Shown: in pieces, positions 1 to 8,041 of the stretch | How the letters are laid out: each line of letters starts with the position of its first letter | How positions within the stretch are numbered: the first letter of the stretch is position 1 | Origin: Intestinimonas butyriciproducens | GTDB taxonomy: Bacteria > Bacillota > Clostridia > Oscillospirales > Oscillospiraceae | Length of the DNA stretch: 64,000 nucleotides | Direction: 5' to 3' | Assembly: GCF_004154955.1 (NCBI RefSeq) | Contig: NZ_CP011524.1 | Span: forward strand, 2,542,001-2,606,000 | Translations under genes and position numbers: made by a program | The notes under the pieces: model-generated | Seen by the model: only the letters and a program-made list of their open reading frames with translations | Databases searched by the model: none | What the model was told of the DNA's origin: nothing

Positions 1-42
1 TTGCCGCGGTTTTATTTTATGCATCAGAAAGGATTTGAGTGT

Positions 43-1059
43 ATGGTCGTCATTATGAAGGCCGGTTTTACCACCGATCAGTTGGAGAGTGCTGTCAAGG
101 CCATGGAGGCTGGCGGCGTCAAGGTCATGGTATCCAAGGGCTCCGAAACCACCATTCTGGGTGCGGAGGGAGATGCCTCCCGTATTGACCAGGAAAAGGT
201 ATCCATGCTCCCCGGCGTGGATCGTGTCATGCGGGTCAGCGAGCCCTACAAGAAGGCAAATCGGAAATACCACCCGGACAACACAGTGATCGATCTGGGC
301 AACAGCGCCACAGTGGGCGGGGATCGTCTTGCGGTCATCGCCGGGCCCTGCTCCGTGGAGAGCGAAGAGCAGATCGTAGGGGTGGCCGAGTCCGTGAAAC
401 GGAGCGGGGCGGCCGCGCTGCGAGGCGGTGCCTTCAAACCCCGCACCTCACCTTACGCCTTCCAGGGCATGGGCAACGAGGGGATCCGTCTCCTCCAGGA
501 GGCCAAGGCGGCCACCGGACTGCCCATTGTGACGGAGATCATGTCCACCGACAACATCGAGATGTTCGAGATGTGCGTGGACGTTATCCAGGTGGGCGCC
601 CGGAACATGCAGAATTTTGATCTGCTCAAGCAGCTCGGCCATACCACCAAGCCCATCCTGCTCAAGCGGGGCCTCTCCTCCACCATCGAGGAGTGGCTCA
701 TGTCGGCGGAGTACATCATGGCCGGCGGCAACGACCGCGTGATTCTCTGCGAACGCGGCATCCGCACCTTCGAGACTTTTACCCGCAACACGCTGGACCT
801 CTCTGCCGTGCTGGCGGTCAAGAAACTCTCCCATCTCCCCGTGGTGGTGGACCCCTCCCATGCCTGCGGCCAGGCCTGGATGGTAGAACGGATGAGTATG
901 GCGGCCGTGGCCGCTGGGGCGGACGGTCTGATCATTGAGGTCCACAACGATCCTCCTCACGCCAAATGCGACGGTGCGCAGTCCATCACTCCGGACCAGT
1001 TCGACGCCCTGATGGGCAGGCTGGGTGCCCTGGCCCAATGCGTGGGCCGCAGCCTGTAA
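43..1059 (+). CDS. aroF: 3-deoxy-7-phosphoheptulonate (DAHP) synthase, type I beta
   Basis: Condenses phosphoenolpyruvate and erythrose-4-phosphate, the first step of the shikimate pathway, in the cytosol. The 338-residue product has an N-terminal ferredoxin-like regulatory domain (about residues 1-80) as in Thermotoga-type enzymes. The TIM-barrel domain follows, with GPCSVES near residue 101, the LRGGAFKPRTSPYAFQG phosphoenolpyruvate site, and the metal-binding DPSHACGQ near the end. The ATG at 43 is preceded by AAAGGA nine bases away; the frame is open to base 1 but has no better start. tyrA follows after 45 bases, so the pair probably forms an aromatic amino acid operon. The N-terminal domain suggests feedback control by tyrosine or phenylalanine (inference). 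Confidence 0.96.
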   Translation: MVVIMKAGFTTDQLESAVKAMEAGGVKVMVSKGSETTILGAEGDASRIDQEKVSMLPGVDRVMRVSEPYKKANRKYHPDNTVIDLGNSATVGGDRLAVIAGPCSVESEEQIVGVAESVKRSGAAALRGGAFKPRTSPYAFQGMGNEGIRLLQEAKAATGLPIVTEIMSTDNIEMFEMCVDVIQVGARNMQNFDLLKQLGHTTKPILLKRGLSSTIEEWLMSAEYIMAGGNDRVILCERGIRTFETFTRNTLDLSAVLAVKKLSHLPVVVDPSHACGQAWMVERMSMAAVAAGADGLIIEVHNDPPHAKCDGAQSITPDQFDALMGRLGALAQCVGRSL

Positions 1060-1104
1060 GGCTCCGGTGGCATCCCCTATTTCTATTTTCTGGAGGTCTT
1101 TTCC

Positions 1105-1947
1105 ATGTGCAAGCGCATTGCCATCATCGGTCTAGGGCTGATCGGAGGATCCATGGCTATGGCCCTGAAGGGCTTTGAGGACTATGAGATTGTGGGGGTG
1201 GACCGGGACCCCGCCACACTGGAATTTGCCCGTACCCATGGCGTGGCCGACTACCTGAGCACCGACGCGGGCCAGGCGGTCAGCACTGCAGATGTGGTCT
1301 ATCTGTGTCTCCACCCCCGCGGCATCGTGGACTTTCTCTCCACCTACCGGGCGTGCTTCCGGCCCGGCACCCTGGTCACCGACGTATGCGGTATCAAAAC
1401 CGCCATCGTGGACGCAGCGGCCGTCCTTCCCGATGAGGTGGATTTCATCGGAAGCCATCCCATGGCGGGCAAGGAGACCTCCGGCATCTTTCACGCCGAC
1501 GGCGCTCTCTTCCGCGGCGCGCACTACATCATCACCCCCCGCCCCCAGAGCCGCCCGGAACACGTGGATCTGCTCCACCGTATCGCCGACCACATCGGCT
1601 GCCGCGACGTGGTCAACACCACCACCGCCAAGCACGACGCCATCATCGCCTATACCAGCCAGGTCATGCACATCATGGCCGTGGCGGTGTGTGACGATCC
1701 CGACCTCTTCGACTGCAAGGGCTTCGAAGGCGGCTCTTTTCGGGATTGTACCCGGGTGGCCGCCCTGGACGTGCCTCTGTGGACCGAGCTTTTCTCTATG
1801 AACGCGCCCGCTCTCTGCAAGGTTATCCGCAATCTGGAGGACAACCTGCGCGCCTACCGCGAGGTCATAGCGTCCGGCGACACCGCCGCACTTGCGGAGA
1901 AATTGGCCTGGTCCGCCGACCGGAAGCGTCATATGAACCTGGAGTGA
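1105..1947 (+). CDS. tyrA: Prephenate dehydrogenase
   Basis: Converts prephenate to 4-hydroxyphenylpyruvate with NAD(P), towards tyrosine. The 280-residue protein opens with a Rossmann motif (GLGLIGGSMAMAL). It then carries the substrate-binding segment GSHPMAGKETSG around residue 118 and an all-helical C-terminal domain containing the YTSQVMH region. The start has a GGAGG site 11 bases upstream. There is no C-terminal ACT domain, so feedback control may act on the neighbouring DAHP synthase instead. It sits directly downstream of that gene and is probably co-transcribed. The length is normal for a monofunctional TyrA. Confidence 0.95.
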   Translation: MCKRIAIIGLGLIGGSMAMALKGFEDYEIVGVDRDPATLEFARTHGVADYLSTDAGQAVSTADVVYLCLHPRGIVDFLSTYRACFRPGTLVTDVCGIKTAIVDAAAVLPDEVDFIGSHPMAGKETSGIFHADGALFRGAHYIITPRPQSRPEHVDLLHRIADHIGCRDVVNTTTAKHDAIIAYTSQVMHIMAVAVCDDPDLFDCKGFEGGSFRDCTRVAALDVPLWTELFSMNAPALCKVIRNLEDNLRAYREVIASGDTAALAEKLAWSADRKRHMNLE

Positions 1948-2115
1948 GCCGCCCTGTCCCTTTCGAAAATCTGAAGACAGGACCGCGCCGTCCGGCTCGT
2001 ATGGATTATGACAGTTTTGCGCCGACCTTCTGGCGGATCGCAGTAAATTTGTGGTTCAAAATTTTGATGTATATCGAGGCCGCAACGGCGCGGCCCTGTC
2101 TTCCGCCTCCTTTTC

Positions 2116-2145
2116 TTGACTTCGACCGCCATGGGATGATATAGT
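2116..2145 (+). promoter_or_regulatory. Sigma-A type promoter for the AI-2E permease gene
   Basis: TTGACT (2116-2121) and TATAGT (2140-2145) are separated by 18 bases and lie about 90 bases before the permease start. The rest of the 1948-2237 gap holds nothing else I can recognise. Confidence 0.6.
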
Positions 2146-2237
2146 GTTCTTGCGCAATTGCGCGCCTTTTTGGCGCATCCACGCGCCGCGGCATCCATCA
2201 AACCATTCGTTGGGTTTTGTCAGATAGGAGTATCCGG

Positions 2238-3347
2238 ATGGACAAAAAACTTTTCCGCAGTCTGCTGCTTCTCATCACTTTTACCGTGGGGCTCATCTTC
2301 GTCATCGTCCGTTTTGACGATCTGTGGCGCGTATGCGCCAATATCCTGTCCAACTTCACTCCCCTCTTTCTGGGGTTCGCCATTGCCTTTGTCCTCAGCC
2401 GGCCCTGCGCCTTTTTCCACGGGGCCTTTGACCACGCGCTGAAGGGGACCCGTCTTTCCAAGGCCAGTGCCCCGCTGGCCGTAACGCTGTCCTATGTCCT
2501 GCTGTTCGGCGTAGTTACCGCTGTGTTCGCCTTCGTCATCCCACAGCTCGTCAGCAGTATGGAGCGTTTCCTCTCCAACCTGAACAGCTATATGGCCCAG
2601 GCACAGGAGTGGATCAACACCTTGGTGGCCTATTTTCACCTGGAGGAATTGGACCTGAGCCGCCTCGACCAGATGATCAAGGATCTGCTCAGCACCGTCC
2701 TGTCCGCCATCTCCAACGCCGTGCCCCAGCTTCTCAGCCTCACCAGCAATCTGGTCTCCATTGTGGTCACCCTGGTCCTCTCCCTGGTATTTTCCATCTA
2801 CATGCTCTCGGGGAAGGACCGCCTGCTCGCCCAATGCCGCCGGGTGCTCCGGGCCTATGTGCCGGGCCCGGTGTACGACGCGGTGCTGGACGTGACCGCT
2901 CTCACAGCGGGCACCTTCAGCAAATTTGTCACCGGGCAGGTCACGGAGGCCTGCATTCTGGGCGCGCTCACCTTCGCCGGCATGGTGATCCTCCGTTTGG
3001 ACTACCCCCTTCTCATCGGCGTGCTCATCGGCGTATCCGCATTGGTGCCCATTGTGGGCGCTTACGTGGGCGCCTTTACCTCGGCCCTGTTGCTGGTGAT
3101 GATCGATCCCATGAAGGCGGTCATCTTCCTCGTCTTCCTGGTCTGTCTCCAGCAGTTTGAAGGGAATGTCATCTACCCCAGAGTGGTGGGCACCTCGTTG
3201 GGCCTGCCCGGCATCTGGGTGCTGGCTGCCGTCACGGTAGGAGGCGGACTCTTCGGCTTTTTGGGGATGCTCCTCAGCGTGCCGGTGGCCTCCGTTCTCT
3301 ACACGCTTTTGCGCAGGGATGTCCGCAAGCGCCTGGATACTGTGTAA
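2238..3347 (+). CDS. AI-2E family transporter (permease)
   Basis: A 369-residue polytopic membrane protein of the AI-2E/YtvI/PerM family. About eight hydrophobic segments are visible. The long soluble stretch after the first three holds amphipathic helices (about residues 110-170), and the conserved C-terminal region runs GVLIGVSALVPIVGAYVG and PRVVGTSLGLPGIWVLAAVTVGGGLFG-like, which typifies the family. The ATG at 2238 has AGGAG seven bases upstream; an in-frame TTG 21 bases earlier lacks one. Members export small molecules or exchange ions such as Na+(Li+)/H+. The substrate here cannot be told from sequence, and quorum-signal transport should not be assumed. Confidence 0.88.
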   Translation: MDKKLFRSLLLLITFTVGLIFVIVRFDDLWRVCANILSNFTPLFLGFAIAFVLSRPCAFFHGAFDHALKGTRLSKASAPLAVTLSYVLLFGVVTAVFAFVIPQLVSSMERFLSNLNSYMAQAQEWINTLVAYFHLEELDLSRLDQMIKDLLSTVLSAISNAVPQLLSLTSNLVSIVVTLVLSLVFSIYMLSGKDRLLAQCRRVLRAYVPGPVYDAVLDVTALTAGTFSKFVTGQVTEACILGALTFAGMVILRLDYPLLIGVLIGVSALVPIVGAYVGAFTSALLLVMIDPMKAVIFLVFLVCLQQFEGNVIYPRVVGTSLGLPGIWVLAAVTVGGGLFGFLGMLLSVPVASVLYTLLRRDVRKRLDTV

Positions 3348-3353
3348 ACCTGA

Positions 3354-3396
3354 GATAGAGAAGCGGCCTGCCTTTAAGGCAGGCCGCTTCTCTATC
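3354..3396. terminator. Convergent hairpin between permease and spmB
   Basis: A 19-bp perfect stem (GATAGAGAAGCGGCCTGCC and its complement) with a 5-base loop lies between two convergent genes and overlaps the spmB stop. No long U-tract follows in either direction, so its efficiency is uncertain. Confidence 0.6.
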
Positions 3397-3925
3397 CATA
3401 GAACAGGACCCGCACGGCCCAGGACGCGCCTATAAACCCCGCCAAGTCGGCACACAGCGCCGCCGGTACCGCATAGCGGGTCTTTACGATCCCCGCCGCG
3501 CCAAAGTAGACGGCGATGGTATAGAAGGTCGTCTCCGTGGACCCCAGCATCACCGCAGCTGTGCGCCCCACCAGCGAGTCCGGGCCGTAGGTCTGGATGA
3601 GGTCGGCCCCCACCCCCAGGGCCGCGCTGCCGCTCACCGGCCGTACCAGCAGCAGCGCGACGGTCTCGGCCGGAATCCCCAGTCGCTCCAGGATGGGGCC
3701 CAGCAGTCCCGCCGCCAGTTCCAGCGCCCCGGAGGCGCGGAGCATATAGACCGCCGTCAGCAGACCGATGAGAGGCGGCACGATCCGGATCAGCACCCCC
3801 AGCCCATCCCCTGCCCCGCAGACCAGCGCGTCATACACATCCACCCTGTGCAGCATCCCGTACAGGGCCACCACTGCAATGATAAAGGGCACCATCATGT
3901 TGAGCATCAATTCCACTCCGCTCAC
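3392..3925 (-). CDS. spmB: Spore maturation protein B
   Basis: A 177-residue inner-membrane protein of the nucleoside-recognition (Gate) family. Recognisable segments are PLIGLLTAVYMLRASGA, LLVRPVSGSAALG and the conserved GSTETTFYTIAVYFG. With SpmA it is needed for dehydration of the spore core in Bacillus and Clostridium. The start is GTG, with GGAGG six bases upstream. It lies 3 bases downstream of spmA, so translation is probably coupled. In relatives the pair is under mother-cell sporulation sigma control; I did not identify a SigE promoter here. Confidence 0.93.
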   Translation of the reverse strand: MSGVELMLNMMVPFIIAVVALYGMLHRVDVYDALVCGAGDGLGVLIRIVPPLIGLLTAVYMLRASGALELAAGLLGPILERLGIPAETVALLLVRPVSGSAALGVGADLIQTYGPDSLVGRTAAVMLGSTETTFYTIAVYFGAAGIVKTRYAVPAALCADLAGFIGASWAVRVLFYG

Positions 3926-3928
3926 CCC

Positions 3929-4504
3929 CTACCTCCAAACTTTGGAAAATAACTTGGCGGCCAGGATCCCCACCGAGACCGAGATGGCGGAGGCCAGCCA
4001 GACGGCGGGCAGAATATCGAAGGGCGCCGCACATCCCGCCACGGCCCGTACCGCCGCCACGGTGGTGGGGATGAGTTGGATGGAGGCCGTGTTGCACACC
4101 ACCAGCATGCACAGGCCGTCAGAGGCCACACCCGGCGTCTTCCTGCTCATCTTCCGGGCCGCTTCCAGGCCCAGGGGCGTGGCCGCATTGCCCAGTCCCA
4201 GCAGGTTCGCCGATACATTGGCGGAGATGGTGTCCATCACCTCTCTGTCCCGGGCAAAGGCCGGATAAAGCCTTCTGAGCACCGGCATCAGGAGCCGTGA
4301 GAGCTTATCCGACAATCCGGACCGCTTCATGACCTCCATCACGCCCATCCAAAGACAGAGCACGCCGGCCATGGACAGACACAGCTCCACCCCTGCCGCC
4401 GCCCCCTCCATGGCCGCCGCAGCCACTGCGGGCCCCCGCCCCGTCGCCAGCCCACACAGCACGGATAGCACCACCATGCCGGTCCAGATGATTGTCATTG
4501 CCAT
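3929..4504 (-). CDS. spmA: Spore maturation protein A
   Basis: A 191-residue polytopic membrane protein, partner of SpmB and required for spore core dehydration and heat resistance. Family features are the internal segment ISANVSANLLGLGNAATPLGL and a C-terminal region with CNTASIQLIPTT. The ATG at 4504 has GAGGG seven bases upstream; a further in-frame ATG at 4531 would add nine residues without a ribosome site. It is first of the two-gene spmA-spmB unit and diverges from the AbrB-type gene. Confidence 0.93.
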   Translation of the reverse strand: MAMTIIWTGMVVLSVLCGLATGRGPAVAAAAMEGAAAGVELCLSMAGVLCLWMGVMEVMKRSGLSDKLSRLLMPVLRRLYPAFARDREVMDTISANVSANLLGLGNAATPLGLEAARKMSRKTPGVASDGLCMLVVCNTASIQLIPTTVAAVRAVAGCAAPFDILPAVWLASAISVSVGILAAKLFSKVWR

Positions 4505-4616
4505 AGCGCCGCCCTCACTTTCAACACTCATCTATACGCATGTCCCACTTCAAAAATACCTCCGGGGAAAACCTTTCACCGTGTTACAAAAATTCTCATG
4601 AGTTTCCAGATTTCGA

Positions 4617-4644
4617 TTGACAAATCTATACCCCATGTTATAAT
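4617..4644 (+). promoter_or_regulatory. Consensus sigma-A promoter of the AbrB-type regulator
   Basis: A perfect TTGACA (4617-4622) and perfect TATAAT (4639-4644) are spaced by 16 bases, about 68 bases before the start codon. This is one of the strongest-looking promoters in the window. Confidence 0.8.
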
Positions 4645-4711
4645 ACTGTCAGATATTGGTCTATTTGCAAGATTACTGTTTCCAATATCTGGGAAGGAGC
4701 ATGAATTCATT

Positions 4712-4954
4712 ATGAAATCCACTGGTATTGTACGTAAAGTCGACGAGCTCGGACGGATCGTTCTTCCGATCGAGCTTCGCCGCACATTGGACATCGCGGA
4801 AAAGGACTCCCTAGAGATTTATGTGGACGGCGCCTCCATTGTGCTGAAAAAGTACCAGCCCGCCTGCATTTTTTGCGATGATGCAAAAGATGTGATCAAC
4901 TTCAAGGGCAAAAACGTATGTCCCAACTGCATTCGCGAGCTGATGGAAAAGTAA
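4712..4954 (+). CDS. AbrB/SpoVT family transcriptional regulator
   Basis: An 80-residue DNA-binding protein. Residues 1-47 form the swapped-hairpin AbrB fold (STGIVRKVDELGRIVLPIEL, then SLEIYVDGASIVLKKY). The C-terminal half has two CxxC pairs (CIFCDD and CPNCIREL), which could bind zinc or redox-respond. Such proteins repress stationary-phase and sporulation genes in Firmicutes. An ATG at 4701 is followed by an in-frame stop, so ATG 4712 is the start, 12 bases after AAGGAG. Which AbrB paralogue this is cannot be decided from one gene. Confidence 0.92.
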   Translation: MKSTGIVRKVDELGRIVLPIELRRTLDIAEKDSLEIYVDGASIVLKKYQPACIFCDDAKDVINFKGKNVCPNCIRELMEK

Positions 4955-4978
4955 CTCCTCTTTTGAGGCTGCAAAAAA

Positions 4979-5007
4979 CCGGGGCCGTATCAACGGCCCC
5001 GGTTTTT
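4979..5007 (+). terminator. Rho-independent terminator after the AbrB-type gene
   Basis: The stem CCGGGGCCGT/ACGGCCCCGG (10 bp, 4-base loop) is followed by five T. Flanking A and T runs make it usable in both directions. Confidence 0.85.
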
Positions 5008-5126
5008 GTGGATTTTTACTCTTTTACAGGCGAGTGATTATATAGGCGTGATATTTTTTTATTACTATACTATATGTATAAATAGGTGTAATAAAATAAC
5101 AAATAAGGGTTCGCTTCGAAAAACTT

Positions 5127-5963
5127 TTATGACTTTTCCGCCATAGATGCCTCATAAAGAGCATTCCTGGAAAGCGCCAGCTCTTCGGCTGCCTGCCGCA
5201 CCGCGTCCCGGCGGGTACTCCCCTCATCCATAAGCTGTCTGACACGCGCCAGCCCCTGCTCCAACGTCGGCTTTTCCTCCTGTTCCAGACCGCCGCCCTC
5301 CACCACCAGGACGAATTCACCCTTCGGCGGATTTTGCCCATACCAGCTCTCCGCCTCGCCCAGGGTCGTCCTGCGGATCTCTTCATGGAGCTTGCTCAGC
5401 TCCCGGCACAGGGAGATCCGCCGTTCCGGCCCAAAGGCCTCCCGCAGGTCCCTGAGCGTGGCCGTGAGTTTGTGAGGCGCCTCATAAAAGATCATCGTCC
5501 GCTGCTCACTCTTGAGCGCTTCCAGGTGGGCCCGCCGGTTCTTTTTGTTCATGGCCAGAAATCCCTCAAAGGTAAAGCGTCCGGTAGGAAGTCCCGAGAC
5601 GGCCAGAGCCGTGACCAGGGCGCACGGCCCTGGAATAGCCACCACCGGCACCCCTGCGGCGGCGCACCGGACCACCAGATCCTCGCCGGGGTCGCTGACC
5701 GCCGGCGTCCCTGCGTCGGTGACCAGAGCGCAGTTCTCTCCAGCCAGGAGCCTCTCCAGCACCGCCGCGCCGCTGGCATCGGTATTGTGCCGGTAATAGC
5801 TCACCATAGGCTTTTTGATTCCCAGATGGTTGAGCAGCTTTACCGTGACTCGCGTATCCTCCGCCGCGATAAAGTCCACAGTCTCCAGCGTCTCTGCCAT
5901 GCGGGCTGAGATATCCCCCAGATTTCCAATGGGGGTGGGGACCAGATAAAGGGTTCCTGGCAT
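5127..5963 (-). CDS. rsmI: 16S rRNA (cytidine-1402-2'-O)-methyltransferase
   Basis: Methylates the ribose of C1402 in the decoding centre of 16S rRNA using S-adenosylmethionine. The 278-residue protein starts with the family signature LYLVPTPIGNLGDIS. It continues with AAEDTRVTVKLLNHL, the TPAVSDPGEDLV segment and IPGPCALVTALAVSGLPTGRF, all of the tetrapyrrole-methylase fold. Its start has GGGAGG seven bases upstream. It is the last gene of a leftward run that begins with nrdD and lies 22 bases after the preceding methyltransferase. Confidence 0.95.
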   Translation of the reverse strand: MPGTLYLVPTPIGNLGDISARMAETLETVDFIAAEDTRVTVKLLNHLGIKKPMVSYYRHNTDASGAAVLERLLAGENCALVTDAGTPAVSDPGEDLVVRCAAAGVPVVAIPGPCALVTALAVSGLPTGRFTFEGFLAMNKKNRRAHLEALKSEQRTMIFYEAPHKLTATLRDLREAFGPERRISLCRELSKLHEEIRRTTLGEAESWYGQNPPKGEFVLVVEGGGLEQEEKPTLEQGLARVRQLMDEGSTRRDAVRQAAEELALSRNALYEASMAEKS

Positions 5964-5985
5964 GGTGGGACCTCCCTATTCCTTC

Positions 5986-6636
5986 TTATTTTACGCGCTC
6001 CGTGCGCAAGAGCACGGGCAGGACCTCCAGCCCGGGACGCCCCTGGCGGACCGCCTCCACCAAAACGGCGGAAGGCGGCGCATCCGGACTGTGCTGGACC
6101 AGGCGCATCCGTTTGGGCTCTAAGGATGCCGCCCGCAGCTGCACAAAAAGCTCGGGCAGCCGTTCGGGCCGGTGGATCAGTGCCGCCCGCCCGCCGTTTT
6201 TGACCAGCCGCCCCGCGGCTGCGCAGAGCTGCTCCATCGAACAGCGCTCCTCACACCGCGCCGGGCCGCCGGAATGCCCGCCCCCTTCTCGAAACCAAGG
6301 CGGGTTGGAGACCACCAGATCAAAATATCCGGACGGGAGCAGGGCCCTGTCCCGCAGATCGCCAGTGAGCACCTGTCCGCAGAGCCCGTTGAGGGCCAAG
6401 TTCCGCCGCGCCAGTTCCGCCGCCGCCGGCTCCACTTCCACCCCCGTGAGTTCCAGCTTCTCCTCCCGCTCCAGCAGGAGGAGTCCCAGCGCCCCGGAGC
6501 CGCAGCCCAGATCACAGACCCGAAACCCCCGCCGCACGGTGGCGAACCGGCTCAGATCCAAGGTGTCCGCTCCCAGAGGGAACACCCCCTCCGCCTGAAG
6601 CAGCACATAGCGCCCCAGTCGTTCCATCCGTTCCAT
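5986..6636 (-). CDS. Small SAM-dependent methyltransferase, TrmN6/YabB-like
   Basis: A 216-residue Rossmann methyltransferase with the SAM-binding motif DLGCGSGALGLLLL and the adenine-N6-type catalytic motif NPPWF. This matches the YabB/TrmN6 group, which modifies A37 of tRNA-Val in Escherichia coli. I placed the start at 6636, nine bases after AAAGGGG. An in-frame ATG at 6750 would add 38 residues of low-quality sequence and overlap the NUDIX gene by 14 bases. Its place just before rsmI suggests an RNA-modification role. The exact substrate is not proven. Confidence 0.8.
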   Translation of the reverse strand: MERMERLGRYVLLQAEGVFPLGADTLDLSRFATVRRGFRVCDLGCGSGALGLLLLEREEKLELTGVEVEPAAAELARRNLALNGLCGQVLTGDLRDRALLPSGYFDLVVSNPPWFREGGGHSGGPARCEERCSMEQLCAAAGRLVKNGGRAALIHRPERLPELFVQLRAASLEPKRMRLVQHSPDAPPSAVLVEAVRQGRPGLEVLPVLLRTERVK

Positions 6637-6736
6637 CGTCCACAGCCCCTTTGCGGTATTCCCCATCCCCATGTCGTGTACCGAAGGCGGACAGGCGCCA
6701 GCCGGAACGCCGCGGCGATCTGCCTCGCCCGCAGCT

Positions 6737-7375
6737 TCACCGAGCGCCATAGGGCCGATGAGCTTCTCCGCGGTCTTTGAAATTCCATCGCAGGATGCGG
6801 GCGGTGAGTCCCCAGATCACATGTCCCTTATAGGTCCAAATGGGGACCTCCACCTTGCCTCCCCGCCAGCGGTAGCCCTGCGGAAAGCCGATAAGGGCAT
6901 AGGGAAAGTCCTCCCCCACCTTGGGCTCCAGGGGATATGTGTACACCAGCGGTTCCTCCCGCCGAAAGAAGTCTGCCGGTACCAGAAAGGTCTCCTTTAC
7001 CTCGTCCGCGCTGGCGGTCATATGGACCACCGCCCCCGTCTCTACCTGCGCCATTACGGGATGCATCAGGTCCCCCCTGGGCATATACACATCGTCCAAC
7101 CGTGCAATGGGGCGAATGGCCGACGCCGGTATCCCCAGTTCTTCCCAGGTCTCACGAAAGGCACATTCCGTAGGGCTCTCGCCGGGCTCCATGTGTCCGC
7201 CCGGGAAGCAGACCTCCCCGGGCTGCCGCTCCAGGGTGTCGGCCCGGACCTCAAAGAGGACATGGACCTCTCCCCGCCACTCCACCAGGGGGACCAGCAC
7301 GGCATAGTGGGCCTTGGCCCCCATGATCTCAGGGACATGCCCCATGAATTCCTGTTCAAACTCTGAAATCGTCAC
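6737..7375 (-). CDS. NUDIX hydrolase, coenzyme A pyrophosphatase type
   Basis: A 212-residue hydrolase with a complete Nudix box: GHMEPGE, then seven residues, then RETWEELGI, which gives the Mg-binding glutamates. The stretch before it (LFEVRADTLERQPGEVCFPGG) resembles the CoA-specific UPF0035 motif, so cleavage of CoA or related dinucleotides is likely. It begins 13 bases after nrdG. It is probably translated from the same transcript as nrdG and the methyltransferases downstream. Confidence 0.85.
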   Translation of the reverse strand: MTISEFEQEFMGHVPEIMGAKAHYAVLVPLVEWRGEVHVLFEVRADTLERQPGEVCFPGGHMEPGESPTECAFRETWEELGIPASAIRPIARLDDVYMPRGDLMHPVMAQVETGAVVHMTASADEVKETFLVPADFFRREEPLVYTYPLEPKVGEDFPYALIGFPQGYRWRGGKVEVPIWTYKGHVIWGLTARILRWNFKDRGEAHRPYGAR

Positions 7376-7388
7376 AGCGCTGCCCTCC

Positions 7389-7916
7389 TCAGGATTCCGG
7401 AATCACAAAGTGCCCCAGAGCATCCGGCCGGGTCCAGAGCGTCATCCGGCCGGACGCCCGGGTGCGGCCCAGGTCGATGAGGCGCTGGTTGTCACTGCCC
7501 CGGAAGAGAGCCGCGTAGGACTTTCTCGCCACGAGGAACGGCCCGTCCACCAGCACATCGGTAGCGGAGAGCAGCGCGCGAAAGTCCGGCCGGTCCTCTG
7601 CCCGCAGCGCCTCATAGGTATACCCCGTATAGGTCCAGACATCCAGCCCACGGGCCTTGGCCTCCCGAGCCAGCGCCGCGCATTCCTCCGCCTGGAAAAA
7701 CGGATCGCCGCCGGAGAGGGTCAGCCCCTGGAGCAGCGGATTTTTATCCAGCTCCGCCGCCAGCTCCGCCACACTCACCTCCCGTCCGCCGGAGGGATCA
7801 TGGGTCTCGGGATTCTGGCAGCCGGGACAGCGGTGGGGACAGCCCTGGGTAAATACCGTCAGGCGCAGACCGGGGCCATCCACAATGGAGTCTGAAATCA
7901 GATTGGCAATGCGCAC
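7389..7916 (-). CDS. nrdG: Anaerobic ribonucleoside-triphosphate reductase activating protein
   Basis: A 175-residue radical-SAM activase that installs the glycyl radical on NrdD. The cluster-binding motif is CPHRCPGC (CxxxCxxC) at about residues 26-33, after FTQG. SAM-contacting segments such as LSGGDPFFQ near residue 68 are present. The start is GTG, with GGAGGGG six to seven bases upstream. It follows nrdD with a 125-base gap, the usual class III arrangement. Confidence 0.95.
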   Translation of the reverse strand: MRIANLISDSIVDGPGLRLTVFTQGCPHRCPGCQNPETHDPSGGREVSVAELAAELDKNPLLQGLTLSGGDPFFQAEECAALAREAKARGLDVWTYTGYTYEALRAEDRPDFRALLSATDVLVDGPFLVARKSYAALFRGSDNQRLIDLGRTRASGRMTLWTRPDALGHFVIPES

Positions 7917-8041
7917 AGGGCTCCCCTCCCATCAGCCGATTGGCCGTTTAAAGCTATTATACCCATCTGCAGCGGCAAACACAAGCGCGCAGGGCGCGCC
8001 GCGGAACCTTCTCTTCCGCGGCGCGCCCTTTTCCACTCCAT